Assembly: GCA_900548345.1 (NCBI GenBank)
Contig: URKA01000019.1
Span: 1 to 59,946, forward strand
Length of the DNA stretch: 59,946 bases
Reading direction: 5' to 3'
Source of the DNA: an uncultured Paraprevotella sp.
Lineage (GTDB): Bacteria; Bacteroidota; Bacteroidia; Bacteroidales; Bacteroidaceae
The stretch's first letter is position 1. Every line of letters starts with the position of its first letter. Position numbers and translations under genes: made by a program. This document shows positions 18,191-26,849 of this stretch, piece by piece. The notes below the pieces were generated by a model that was not told where the DNA came from, made no database searches, and worked only from the letters and a program-made list of their open reading frames with translations.

Positions 18191-18224
18191 TTTCTTGTTT
18201 TTTAAGAGGTTACCAAGCACTCGT
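18191..18224 (-). ncRNA. Candidate preQ1-I riboswitch
   Basis: The leader RNA next to the yhhQ start folds as a preQ1 class I aptamer. GAG (18222-18220) pairs with CUC (18208-18206), a loop contains CUUG (18217-18214), then GUAAC follows. An A-rich tail (18203-18198) ends in CAAG (18197-18194), complementary to the loop CUUG: the H-type pseudoknot. C18209 sits where the ligand-pairing cytosine is in the Thermoanaerobacter tengcongensis aptamer, whose core reads GUAACCCCAG and ends ACAAGG. The tail lies 3 bases before the ATG, so ligand could block translation of the transporter. P1 is short (3 pairs plus an A-U after a mismatch) and there is one extra loop base, so this is a prediction. Confidence 0.55.
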
Positions 18225-18252
18225 TGTGTACGGTCCGAAAGCCGTGCGGCTG

Positions 18253-18283
18253 CAAAGATAGTGAAAGATGAGCACAGAGACAA
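18253..18283 (-). promoter_or_regulatory. Promoter of the yhhQ-queC-queF operon
   Basis: On the minus strand TTG (18283-18281), 20 bp, then TATCTTTG (18260-18253) gives a full Bacteroides promoter. Transcription would start near 18246, leaving a leader of about 55 bases that contains the candidate riboswitch. Confidence 0.65.
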
Positions 18284-18511
18284 GTGAAAACGAAGTTTTC
18301 TGACTTGGCTATGCCGAACCGCACCCTATCTTCGCGCAAGCAAAGTTAAAACAAATATGATACACGGCAAAATGTTTCCGCAGTTTTCTGAAACGGAGCA
18401 TTTGTGCGGATTTCGCATTAAATATATTGAAAAATCATGCGCGGATAGAATACTTATGCCCGAAAAAACGTATTTTTACGGGCAAATAACCATTCATATA
18501 CATATTATCAC

Positions 18512-19615
18512 ATGATGAAGAAAACCATTTTAAGCATGTCATTGGCCGCCGTATGCGGCCTGGCATCCGCACAAGTCAACTACAAGGTGACTTTAAAGAC
18601 AGACAATAGCGAGATTACAAATGTATATCTTCGTTCCACCGAGACCGAAGAGATAATCGACAGTGCCGAATGCAAGGGCGGACAGGCCGTATTGGAAGGA
18701 CAGACGGAAAAGCCTGCCATCGCCATACTCAATTTGGGAGCGAACCAAAAACACAAAGGACAGGTCTTTTTCATCCTGGACGAAACGCCGACCGTCATTT
18801 CATACGGTAACCTGAAACAGCTCGAAGAAGGCTCTGCCCTGAACCAAAAGATGTTTGCCGCCCAGCACAACGTATACGAGAAGTTCAGCAACCTGATGAG
18901 CAAGTTCCAGGAAAAGGTGAGAAAGGCCAATGAACAGTACGGGCAGAACATCCCCGACAGCATACTGAAGCCGTTGCAAAAAGAATACAACGACCTGTAC
19001 GAGGGCAGAAACAATGACGTCAGGAAGGCGGCCGAAGACAACAAGGACAACCTTGTGGCCGCCGCATTCATCGGAGAATGCATTGAAGCCTTCGGCGCAG
19101 ACTACGTGAAGAACTTCCTTGCGTCGTATCCTTATAAGGATGCCGGCATACTGAAAAGCACATACGAATATATCGCCGCATTGGATCGCAAGGCAGAAGG
19201 TGCGATGTTCACGGACTTCACCATGAACGACATGAACGGAGAGGCACGGAAACTGTCCGACTACGTAGGAAAGGGCAACTATGTGCTTGTGGACTTCTGG
19301 GCAAGCTGGTGCGGGCCTTGCCGCGCAGAAATGCCGAACGTAAAGAAAGCCTACGAACAATTCCACCCGAAAGGCTTTGAAATCGTAGGTGTATCTTTCG
19401 ACAACAACAAGGCGTCCTGGCAAAAAGCGACCGAGCAGCTGGGCATCACGTGGCCTCAGATGTCCGACCTGAAAGGCTGGCAATGCGAGGCCGGAAAAAT
19501 CTACGGCATACGCAGCATCCCCGCCACCATCCTCTTCGGCCCGGACGGAAAGATTGTGGCAACCGACCTGCGGAGCGAGGCATTACAGAAAAAACTGGAA
19601 GAGATTTACAAATAA
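18512..19615 (+). CDS. Exported thiol-disulfide oxidoreductase (DUF4369 plus TlpA-like)
   Basis: A 367-residue protein with a Sec signal peptide (cleavage near residue 20, ASA-QVN), an N-terminal DUF4369-type beta domain, a helical linker (about 105-235) and a C-terminal thioredoxin-like domain of the AhpC/TSA-TlpA type. The active-site WCGPC is at residues 266-270 (Cys267 and Cys270), followed by GIRSIPATILFGPDG with the cis-Pro. It probably reduces or oxidises periplasmic disulfides; substrate unknown. It stands alone. A short hairpin (GCCCG/CGGGC at 18458-18483) lies 28 bp before the start, of unknown meaning. Confidence 0.87.
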   Translation: MMKKTILSMSLAAVCGLASAQVNYKVTLKTDNSEITNVYLRSTETEEIIDSAECKGGQAVLEGQTEKPAIAILNLGANQKHKGQVFFILDETPTVISYGNLKQLEEGSALNQKMFAAQHNVYEKFSNLMSKFQEKVRKANEQYGQNIPDSILKPLQKEYNDLYEGRNNDVRKAAEDNKDNLVAAAFIGECIEAFGADYVKNFLASYPYKDAGILKSTYEYIAALDRKAEGAMFTDFTMNDMNGEARKLSDYVGKGNYVLVDFWASWCGPCRAEMPNVKKAYEQFHPKGFEIVGVSFDNNKASWQKATEQLGITWPQMSDLKGWQCEAGKIYGIRSIPATILFGPDGKIVATDLRSEALQKKLEEIYK

Positions 19616-19625
19616 ACAAACAAGC

Positions 19626-19659
19626 AATCGGGCAGCCCTGACATCAAGGCTGCCCGATT
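19626..19659. terminator. Bidirectional terminator-like hairpin
   Basis: A perfect 12-bp inverted repeat (19626-19637 with 19648-19659, arms AATCGGGCAGCC and its complement) has a 10-base loop. It lies between two converging genes. The T-run is weak on both strands. Confidence 0.6.
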
Positions 19660-19684
19660 CTTATACATATACAATTGATGCGGC

Positions 19685-21244
19685 TTAGAAAGAGAAGTCC
19701 ACACCTACACCGAACACCTTGTTCGTGCGGGTGAAAGCATCCGTTCCGGCCAGCTTTCCGCCTGCCACCAGTGCGTCGCCCACACCCGGCATCAGGGTAT
19801 TGACGGTGGAACTGATGTGATTATAATCGTTCGTAGTCTTGTTGTAAGTCTTGTAGAACGTCTGGAAATAAGCCAGGTTCACCTTGATATGTTTCGTGGC
19901 CTGAATGCCGAGACCGACACCCATCGAATTGGAGTTTACATTGAAACTCATGTCCTTCATATACTCGTCCGTAAGACCGTAACTTGTATTCTGCCAGCCT
20001 GCGCTCACCTGCAAACGGTCGCAGATGTCGTATTCCGCTCCACACAAAAATTCATTGGAACCACGCTCCAGATGTTCCTGCACATTATCCTCCCACGAAG
20101 CCTGCTTGTCGAAATAACGATGATAGCCGGCCATCACGCGCAACGAAGGAAGAATCTCATACTGCGCACCGAGCGTCAGGATGCCGGGAATGTCCTCCTT
20201 CACCTTGTTCCCGTCGCGATATTTGTTCAGCATACTCAGATTGGCAGCCGATTCACTGTTGGCGGAACGGTTTTCCAAGCGAATCTTCGTCTTGAATTCA
20301 TATTTGGCCGCAAAATTAAACTTTCCGACTTTCCAGTCAATACCCAGAATAGGCGTAAATCCCCAGCCTGTCTGGTCACAGTTCAACTCTACGTCTTTCG
20401 TCGCCACAGCCAGTCCGCCCATCTTTGCCGCGGCACCCTGTGCTTCCTGTGCCTTGGCGGCATAAGCCTGCGCCATTTCCATGTTTCCTGCCGCAGCATA
20501 TTGTTCGGCCGCAGTTTTCAGTTGGGTGGCCGCCTCTATATAATGCCCCATCTGTCCGGAAAACAGCGTAGAGGCATTGACCATACCCTCGCCGGCAGGA
20601 TTGTTCACCGAGATGTTGCGCACATAGCCATAATAGTTGCACGTGGCATATACCAACCGGCCACCGACAAATGCGGAAAGGTTGTCCGTAAGTTTATAAG
20701 CCGCACCTATCTGGAAACCGTAATAATACTGGCGTCCGCGCATGTAGCTGTCGAGCGAATAACTCTTGATACCCATACTTTCCCCAAGTAGCGGCAACAA
20801 GGCAGCCTGACTCTCGAAAGACCCTAAACCGTTGTTGAACTCACACTTTCCGCCACCGCCTCCGATGGAAAAATTGAACGAATAAGACCAACGCCCCCTG
20901 TTGTAGGCAAACTGCAGGGATGGAATCACCGGTGCTTTGGCATCCCCTTTGAAGGATTTGGAAGCCTGTCCGTCGTTGCCCACACCGTTCACGAAAGGAG
21001 CGAAAGTGGAAGTCACCGTACGTGTCTGATACGCACTCTGGAAGTTCAACGATACATGAAATCCTTGCGGCAGGAACACCACACCGGCCGGATTACTGTA
21101 TACACCATCGATACCTATGGCCGCATCGCGCGCAAGATTGCGCAAGAAAACTACATTCTGATTTGTGTTCGTCAATAAGCCGCCCGCGAAAGTTAAATTT
21201 GAAACCATCAATCCAAGGGCAAGCCACGTTGTCTTTTTCTTCAT
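19685..21244 (-). CDS. FadL-type outer membrane transporter (OmpP1/TodX family)
   Basis: A 519-residue outer-membrane beta-barrel for uptake of hydrophobic compounds. The N-terminal signal peptide is cleaved near residue 20 (TFA-GGLL). The conserved SNPAG motif, the start of the FadL hatch, is at residues 51-55. It ends in the aromatic C-terminal strand GVDFSF of barrel proteins. An Ala-rich, charged loop (about residues 235-280) is probably an extracellular loop. Substrate unknown, with fatty acids most likely by family. It has its own promoter. Confidence 0.85.
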   Translation of the reverse strand: MKKKTTWLALGLMVSNLTFAGGLLTNTNQNVVFLRNLARDAAIGIDGVYSNPAGVVFLPQGFHVSLNFQSAYQTRTVTSTFAPFVNGVGNDGQASKSFKGDAKAPVIPSLQFAYNRGRWSYSFNFSIGGGGGKCEFNNGLGSFESQAALLPLLGESMGIKSYSLDSYMRGRQYYYGFQIGAAYKLTDNLSAFVGGRLVYATCNYYGYVRNISVNNPAGEGMVNASTLFSGQMGHYIEAATQLKTAAEQYAAAGNMEMAQAYAAKAQEAQGAAAKMGGLAVATKDVELNCDQTGWGFTPILGIDWKVGKFNFAAKYEFKTKIRLENRSANSESAANLSMLNKYRDGNKVKEDIPGILTLGAQYEILPSLRVMAGYHRYFDKQASWEDNVQEHLERGSNEFLCGAEYDICDRLQVSAGWQNTSYGLTDEYMKDMSFNVNSNSMGVGLGIQATKHIKVNLAYFQTFYKTYNKTTNDYNHISSTVNTLMPGVGDALVAGGKLAGTDAFTRTNKVFGVGVDFSF

Positions 21245-21274
21245 AAACTATACAAATTCTAAAAAAATCGGCTG

Positions 21275-21306
21275 CAAAATTAACAAATAAAGCCATATTT
21301 CACAAA
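21275..21306 (-). promoter_or_regulatory. Promoter of the FadL-type gene
   Basis: On the minus strand TTTG (21306-21303), 20 bp, then TAATTTTG (21282-21275): a full Bacteroides promoter about 31 bp upstream of the start codon. Confidence 0.7.
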
Positions 21307-21437
21307 TTTCCATCTGTTTTATTTCAAATAAAATCGTTTCAATTAAAACAAACACACAAATCCACACATATAGGCATACAAGATGGACATACTCCCATCG
21401 GAGATCCGGAAAACACCCTCCTACAGGACTTGAAAAC

Positions 21438-21473
21438 GCACACCTGTGACCGACGAAACGCACACAGGTGTGC
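21438..21473. repeat. 11-bp inverted repeat containing CACCTGTG
   Basis: GCACACCTGTG (21438-21448) and its exact complement (21463-21473) surround a 14-base spacer, followed by ATTTTAT. It lies in the 430-bp gap between the FadL gene and ffh, where no gene is expected to end on the plus strand. It shares the CACCTGTGA core with the longer repeat at 48520-48575. The rest of the gap (21307-21676) holds only the ffh promoter box. Confidence 0.6.
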
Positions 21474-21631
21474 ATTTTATCGGTGTCAGAATGCCTCCAA
21501 AAAGCCGTTGTCAAACCATCCGGAAGCACCTCCTTACAAAACAACAAACGAAACGGCAGAAAATCCGCACCGAAAAAAGACGGCATTTCATTTTTCAGTG
21601 CAACAAACACCGCTGATTAACATTATTTTCG

Positions 21632-21639
21632 TATCTTTG
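21632..21639 (+). promoter_or_regulatory. -7 box candidate of ffh
   Basis: TATCTTTG matches TAnnTTTG 37 bp before the ffh start. No clear -33 TTG at the usual spacing. Confidence 0.4.
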
Positions 21640-21676
21640 CCCGCGCTTAAAATAATCAATCACAATACAGACATAT

Positions 21677-23011
21677 ATGTTCGATAATTTGAGTGAAAGA
21701 CTGGAACGGTCTTTCAAAATCCTGAAAGGTGAAGGCAAGATTACCGAAATCAACGTGGCCGAAACCTTGAAAGACGTGCGCAGAGCATTGCTCGATGCCG
21801 ACGTGAACTACAAAGTGGCCAAAACCTTCACCGACACGGTGAAGCAGAAAGCATTGGGACAAAACGTGCTCACTGCCGTAAAACCCAGCCAGCTGATGGT
21901 GAAAATCGTACACGACGAACTTGCAGCCCTGATGGGAAACGAAGCTGCAGACGTCAACCTGCAAGGACATCCGGCCGTCATCCTCATGGCCGGCCTGAAC
22001 GGTGCGGGTAAGACCACGTTCTCCGGCAAACTGGCCCTCATGCTGAAAAACAAGAAACGCAAGAATCCCTTGCTGGCCGCCTGCGACATCTACCGCCCCG
22101 CAGCCATCGAGCAGTTGAAAGTGCTGGGCGAACAAATACAGATTCCCGTATACAGCGAGCCGGACAACAAGGATGCTATACAGATTGCACAGAACGCCAT
22201 CAAGGAGGCGCGTGCCAAAGGTAACGATGTGGTCATCATCGACACGGCCGGACGCCTTGCGGTGGACGAACAGATGATGCAGGAAATCGCCGCCATCAAG
22301 AACGCCATCGAACCCAACGAGACACTGTTCGTGGTGGATGCCATGACAGGACAGGATGCCGTGAATACGGCCAAGGAATTCAACGACCGTCTGGACTTTG
22401 ACGGCGTGGTACTGACCAAACTCGACGGCGATACCCGCGGCGGTGCGGCACTCTCCATCCGCACGGTCGTAGACAAACCCATCAAGTTCGTGGGAACGGG
22501 CGAAAAGATGGAAGCCATCGACCAGTTCCACCCCTCGCGTATGGCCGACCGTATCCTCGGCATGGGTGACATCGTATCACTCGTGGAAAGGGCACAGGAA
22601 CAATACGATGAGGAAGAAGCCCGCAGACTGCAAAAGAAAATAGCCAAGAACCAGTTCGACTTCAACGACTTCATGTCGCAAATCCAACAAATCAAGAAGA
22701 TGGGTAACCTGAAAGAACTGGCCAGCATGATTCCGGGCGTAGGCAAAGCCATCAAGGATATCGACATTGACGACAATGCCTTCAAAAGTATCGAAGCCAT
22801 CATACAGAGCATGACGCCACGCGAACGCACCAATCCCGAAATCCTGAACTCAAGCCGCCGCCAGCGCATCGCCAAAGGGTCGGGCACGAACATACAGGAA
22901 GTGAACCGCCTCATCAAGCAGTTCGACCAGACGCGCAAGATGATGAAGATGGTCACGGGAAGCAAGATGGGCAAAATGATGGCCCACATGCCCAAGATGC
23001 CGAAAATCTGA
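21677..23011 (+). CDS. ffh: Signal recognition particle protein Ffh
   Basis: The GTPase of the signal recognition particle; it binds 4.5S RNA and signal peptides of membrane proteins. At 444 residues it has the helical N domain, the G domain (GLNGAGKTT P-loop, DTAGRL, TKLDGDTRGG) and a methionine-rich M domain with SRRQRIAKGSG, the RNA-binding segment. The C-terminus KMMKMVTGSKMGKMMAHM is the typical Met-rich tail. folD follows after 70 bp in the same direction and may share its message. Confidence 0.97.
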   Translation: MFDNLSERLERSFKILKGEGKITEINVAETLKDVRRALLDADVNYKVAKTFTDTVKQKALGQNVLTAVKPSQLMVKIVHDELAALMGNEAADVNLQGHPAVILMAGLNGAGKTTFSGKLALMLKNKKRKNPLLAACDIYRPAAIEQLKVLGEQIQIPVYSEPDNKDAIQIAQNAIKEARAKGNDVVIIDTAGRLAVDEQMMQEIAAIKNAIEPNETLFVVDAMTGQDAVNTAKEFNDRLDFDGVVLTKLDGDTRGGAALSIRTVVDKPIKFVGTGEKMEAIDQFHPSRMADRILGMGDIVSLVERAQEQYDEEEARRLQKKIAKNQFDFNDFMSQIQQIKKMGNLKELASMIPGVGKAIKDIDIDDNAFKSIEAIIQSMTPRERTNPEILNSSRRQRIAKGSGTNIQEVNRLIKQFDQTRKMMKMVTGSKMGKMMAHMPKMPKI

Positions 23012-23081
23012 GACCTTCGTACGGACAACATCCGGATACGGGAACAAGAATGACATTACGAACCAACAACCATAAGACGAC

Positions 23082-23960
23082 ATGCAAATCATAGACGGAA
23101 AGGCAACGGCCGCACAAATCAAGGCCGAAATCGCAGCCGAAGTGGAACGTATCACCGCACAAGGCGGCAAACGTCCGCACCTGGCAGCCATCCTCGTGGG
23201 ACACGACGGCGGAAGCGAGACATACGTACGCAACAAGGTGCTGGCCTGTGAGACCTGCGGTTTCAAATCCACACTGCTGCGGTTTGAAGACACCATCAGC
23301 GAAACGGAACTGCTGGAACAAGTGGAGATGTTGAACAAAGATGAAGACGTGGACGGATTCATCGTACAGCTTCCCCTCCCCCGCCACATCTCCGAACAGA
23401 AAGTCATAGAAGCCATCGACTACCGTAAGGATGTGGACGGGTTTCATCCCATCAACGTGGGAAGAATGGCCATCGGCCTCCCTTGCTACATTTCAGCCAC
23501 ACCGAAAGGTATCCTGGAGTTGCTGCAACGTTACCATATCGAGACCAGCGGTAAAAAATGCGTCATATTGGGACGGAGCAACATCGTGGGCAAGCCCATG
23601 GCACAGCTCATGATGCAAAAACAATACGGTGACGCCACCGTCACAGTATGCCACAGCCACAGTGCCGACCTGAAAAAAGAATGCCGCGAAGCCGATATCA
23701 TCATCGCCGCCATCGGCCGCCCCGATTTTGTCACCGCCGACATGGTTAAAGAAGGCGCCACGATTATCGATGTGGGCACTACAAGGGTTCCCGATGCATC
23801 CAAGAAAAGCGGTTTCCGTCTGAACGGTGATGTGAAATTCGATGAAGTGGCTCCCAAATGTGCTTATATCACTCCCGTCCCCGGCGGTGTAGGTCCCATG
23901 ACCATCTGCATGTTGATGAAGAACACGCTATCGGCAGGCAAAAAGGAATTTTACCGGTAA
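23082..23960 (+). CDS. folD: Bifunctional methylenetetrahydrofolate dehydrogenase/cyclohydrolase
   Basis: Interconverts 5,10-methylene-, methenyl- and 10-formyl-tetrahydrofolate with NADP. The 292-residue sequence has the catalytic YVRNKVLACETCG (Tyr and Lys), DGFIVQLPLP, the GRSNIVGKPMAQL nucleotide-binding loop and TPVPGGVGPMTICML. It belongs to the one-carbon network together with the glycine cleavage operon of this window. Its transcript ends in the hairpin at 23998. Confidence 0.96.
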   Translation: MQIIDGKATAAQIKAEIAAEVERITAQGGKRPHLAAILVGHDGGSETYVRNKVLACETCGFKSTLLRFEDTISETELLEQVEMLNKDEDVDGFIVQLPLPRHISEQKVIEAIDYRKDVDGFHPINVGRMAIGLPCYISATPKGILELLQRYHIETSGKKCVILGRSNIVGKPMAQLMMQKQYGDATVTVCHSHSADLKKECREADIIIAAIGRPDFVTADMVKEGATIIDVGTTRVPDASKKSGFRLNGDVKFDEVAPKCAYITPVPGGVGPMTICMLMKNTLSAGKKEFYR

Positions 23961-23997
23961 CATTCCTCTTGCCCGATACGGCAACAGCCCTATATAT

Positions 23998-24033
23998 AAT
24001 AAGGTGTATGGTGTTTCATCCATACACCTTATT
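23998..24033 (+). terminator. Terminator downstream of folD
   Basis: A perfect 14-bp stem (23998-24011 with 24020-24033) has an 8-base loop and is followed by ATATATATAGG. It ends the ffh-folD unit before the tRNA-His promoter. Confidence 0.6.
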
Positions 24034-24105
24034 ATATATATAGGCTTTGTTTCTTCACGAAACACCTCATATCATATAAATCCTGATAAAAAAACAGCCG
24101 CAAAG

Positions 24106-24136
24106 TTTGTAGATTCAAATAAAAAGCGTACCTTTG
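24106..24136 (+). promoter_or_regulatory. tRNA-His promoter
   Basis: TTTG at 24106-24109, 19 bp, then TACCTTTG at 24129-24136: a full Bacteroides promoter for the tRNA. A 9-bp inverted repeat (CATCGCTTT 24137-24145 and its complement 24155-24163) follows at once and would form a hairpin at the very 5' end of the precursor. Confidence 0.7.
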
Positions 24137-24187
24137 CATCGCTTTCGGAAAGACAAAGCGATGTTACTCCGAAAAGAGAGTCAAAAT

Positions 24188-24262
24188 GGTGACTATAGTT
24201 CAGTCGGTTAGAGCGTCAGATTGTGGTTCTGAATGTCGTGGGTTCGAATCCCACTAGTCACC
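24188..24262 (+). tRNA. tRNA-His (GTG)
   Basis: A complete cloverleaf: 7-bp acceptor stem with the extra G-1 (24188) opposite discriminator C73 (24262), as required of tRNA-His; D-arm GTTC/GAGC; anticodon stem TCAGA/TCTGA with loop TTGTGGT (anticodon GTG); T-arm GTGGG/CCCAC with TTCGAAT. CCA is not encoded. It has its own promoter and terminator. Confidence 0.97.
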
Positions 24263-24271
24263 CTACAAAAA

Positions 24272-24302
24272 AGGGAGTTTCGATAACGAAACTCCTTTTT
24301 TT
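24272..24302 (+). terminator. tRNA-His terminator
   Basis: GGAGTTTCG/CGAAACTCC with a 4-base loop followed by eight T: a classical intrinsic terminator. It also lies 17 bp beyond the end of the converging GH92 gene, where the A-rich left side would give a T-run on the minus strand. Confidence 0.85.
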
Positions 24303-24318
24303 GTATTCACCACCGACA

Positions 24319-26661
24319 TCATTCCATACCCCATTGCTTGTTCGGCTGACTACCCAATACAAAATGCAGTTCACCGCCGTTGATGATGTCGCTATGCTCA
24401 ATATAGCAACGGTTATAGGGCTTTCCGTTCAAAATTGCCGACTGGATGTAGCAAGCATCAGATGTATTGCCTTCTGCTGTCACGACAAACTTGCGGGCAT
24501 TTGCATATTTGCGGTCGAGCTTGATTTCGATACGGTCGAACACCGGAGCTGTCAGTTCATAACGTGTATCACCGGGACAAAGGGGATGGAAACCTGCTGC
24601 CGCCAGAATATACCAGGCCGACATCTGACCCACATCTTCGTTGCCACACAGACCGGCCAGTTCATTCTTATAAGCATCCGCACAGATCACACGTGTCCAA
24701 TACTGCGTAAGCCAGGGCGCGCCCAGCCGATTAAACAGGAAAGGAACATGATGCACAGGTTCGTTGGCATGATTGTAATAAGGATTCCAGTAAAACTCAC
24801 GCGGAGTGTGGGCAAAGAAAGATTCGAGGTCGGCCAGCACCTTTTCCCGACCGCCCATCAGTTCCGTCATGCCCTGTACATCGTGCGGCACGAACCATCC
24901 TTGCTGGTAAGGGTTACACTCCATGCAACCGTACCACTCCTGCAGACGTCCCTGTTCAGGCCATCCGGCCCAACTTCCGTCAGCATTGCGCACACGGAAC
25001 CATCCCTTTTCCGCATCCCAAATATTCCGGTAAGCCTGGCCGCGATGATGATAGTTCTCCACATCTTCAGTCTTTCCCAAGGCTTCCGCCAACTCACCCA
25101 CACACCAGTCGAAATAAGCATATTCCAACGTTTCGGATATACCACTGTTGCCAGGTGAATAGCCCAGTTCGGGGTGATGGCCGATTCGGTCGGCCGTATT
25201 GCGCGCATAGCGATATGCCTTTTCCGCATCGTATCCGCGGATTCCCTTGCGGTATGCGTCGGCCACCACGGCTATGGCGGGATTTCCCAACATACAGCCA
25301 CTGTATGCGTTAAAGAACTCCCAACGGTCGTACACTTCCGTTCCTGTCTCTTCCGCCAGCGCCACAAAAGAGTTCACCACATCATTCACCACTTCCGGAT
25401 TAATCAGGTTCTGCAAAGGGAACTGACTGCGGAACACGTCCCAACCGCTGAACACGGTACGGCGCGTGAAAGCATCCGCCGTGTGCACCCTTCCGTCTCC
25501 TCCTGTATATTCTCCGGTCACGTCCGTACAGTCGCGCGGGTCAATCATCGAATGATACAACGCCGTATAGAATATCGTGCGTTGGTCCTCCGTCCCACCG
25601 TCCACACGGATTTTCGACAAGGCCCTGTCCCACATCCGTGCCGCCCGCTCACGATAATCGTCGAAATCACCTTTCCGCAGTTCCGCATTAAAGTTTGCCT
25701 CAGCTCCTTCCATGCTGGCAAAGGATACGGCCACACGTAACACGACCTGTTCTCCCTCCTTTGTAGGAAACTGTGTATAAAAGCCCAGATGCCTGCCTTC
25801 CATCTCATCCGGACGTTCCGTAACCTTTGCCCTGCGCACGTATCCGGCATATTCGGACGAAGTCACGTTCTCCAGTTTCCTCGGCATCCCTTCAGGGAAA
25901 TCTGCCGACCATACGCCGTAATCTTTCATCGGCTTGTCGAAACGGGCATAGTAATATACGGTATAGTCTGCCTTTCCGGCACCGTTTCCCCATCCTCCGC
26001 CTTCGGGCGTGCAGCGCATCCAGCCTCGTATCGTATAATCATCCAAACGCTCCACACGTTGCATGGTGGAAGTTCCGCCCACTCTACGCGCCAAGTCTAT
26101 TTGCACACGCGAGTTATCACATTCCGGAAACGTGAAACGCATCGCTCCGCCATGCGGCGTGGCCGTCAGTTCCGTACGTATATCATAATCGGTAAGCTGT
26201 ACGCTGTAATATCCGGCTTTGGCCACCTCACTTTGTTTGTCGTAACGCGAACGGTAACCTTCTTCCGGTTTGTCCTCCGTCCCGCGGAAGGTATGAAGCG
26301 CCCCCACCGTAGGCATCACCAGAAAGTTGCCAAGGTCGCCGTACCACCCGATACCGCTCATCTGTGTCATGGCAAATCCTTCTATCGTAGTGTGCTCAAA
26401 ACTATATCCTGCACCATTATCCCCTCCCGTTATCGTATTCGGACTCACCTGAGTCATCCCCCACGGTGTGGTTGCTCCGGGAAAGGTCTTTCCCAATCCA
26501 TGTTCGGCATGTGCCAACTGTGTGTTTGCGGTGGCTCCGATAAACGGATTGACATAGTCTGACAGTCGTTGCCTTTTCACAACCTTCGCCTGCGCATCAG
26601 AAAATCCTCCACAAAAGGAAAGACACAGGCAAAGTACTTTCAATGATACTGTTTTCTTCAT
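24319..26661 (-). CDS. GH92 alpha-mannosidase
   Basis: An exported glycoside hydrolase of family 92, calcium-dependent exo-alpha-mannosidases typical of gut Bacteroides that trim N-glycans or yeast mannan. The 780-residue protein has a signal peptide (residues 1-24; an LSFC-like site might instead make it a lipoprotein). It then shows VNPFIGA, the GLGKTFPGATTPWGM segment, ARRVGG, the EWYGCMECNPYQQGW region and the C-terminal FYWNPYYNHANEPVHH and GNEDVGQMSAWY motifs that carry the catalytic acid and base region. It diverges from the sugar porter gene, with which it shares a 190-bp intergenic region. Linkage specificity is not predictable. Confidence 0.95.
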   Translation of the reverse strand: MKKTVSLKVLCLCLSFCGGFSDAQAKVVKRQRLSDYVNPFIGATANTQLAHAEHGLGKTFPGATTPWGMTQVSPNTITGGDNGAGYSFEHTTIEGFAMTQMSGIGWYGDLGNFLVMPTVGALHTFRGTEDKPEEGYRSRYDKQSEVAKAGYYSVQLTDYDIRTELTATPHGGAMRFTFPECDNSRVQIDLARRVGGTSTMQRVERLDDYTIRGWMRCTPEGGGWGNGAGKADYTVYYYARFDKPMKDYGVWSADFPEGMPRKLENVTSSEYAGYVRRAKVTERPDEMEGRHLGFYTQFPTKEGEQVVLRVAVSFASMEGAEANFNAELRKGDFDDYRERAARMWDRALSKIRVDGGTEDQRTIFYTALYHSMIDPRDCTDVTGEYTGGDGRVHTADAFTRRTVFSGWDVFRSQFPLQNLINPEVVNDVVNSFVALAEETGTEVYDRWEFFNAYSGCMLGNPAIAVVADAYRKGIRGYDAEKAYRYARNTADRIGHHPELGYSPGNSGISETLEYAYFDWCVGELAEALGKTEDVENYHHRGQAYRNIWDAEKGWFRVRNADGSWAGWPEQGRLQEWYGCMECNPYQQGWFVPHDVQGMTELMGGREKVLADLESFFAHTPREFYWNPYYNHANEPVHHVPFLFNRLGAPWLTQYWTRVICADAYKNELAGLCGNEDVGQMSAWYILAAAGFHPLCPGDTRYELTAPVFDRIEIKLDRKYANARKFVVTAEGNTSDACYIQSAILNGKPYNRCYIEHSDIINGGELHFVLGSQPNKQWGME

Positions 26662-26690
26662 GTATATACCTATTTATGTATTAGACCAAA

Positions 26691-26698
26691 CAAAAATA
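26691..26698 (-). promoter_or_regulatory. -7 box candidate of the GH92 gene
   Basis: TATTTTTG on the minus strand (26698-26691) matches TAnnTTTG, 30 bp upstream of the GH92 start. No -33 element is clear. Confidence 0.4.
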
Positions 26699-26849
26699 GC
26701 CAATAATCTTTATGCACGGAAACGCAGGTATAAGGAAATACACGAAACGCAAGATTGTCCATATCATAAGTCATTCCGTCCATTTCGTAAGAAGCAAAAA
26801 CAGAGTTAATTTGCAGTCGGAATTAAGAACCTCAAATCATATCACAAAA

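Noticed and set aside
18458..18483. Hairpin GCCCG/CGGGC before the thioredoxin-like gene as terminator or riboswitch
   Set aside because: The inner part has a bulge and it lies upstream of the start without a gene ending before it; too little to name a function.
19817..20791. Long plus-strand frame opposite the FadL-type gene
   Set aside because: The minus-strand protein has a signal peptide, SNPAG motif and barrel end; the plus frame has none and is a shadow.
24223..25158. Frame running out of tRNA-His into the region opposite GH92
   Set aside because: It begins inside the tRNA and crosses its terminator, and lies antisense to conserved GH92 motifs.
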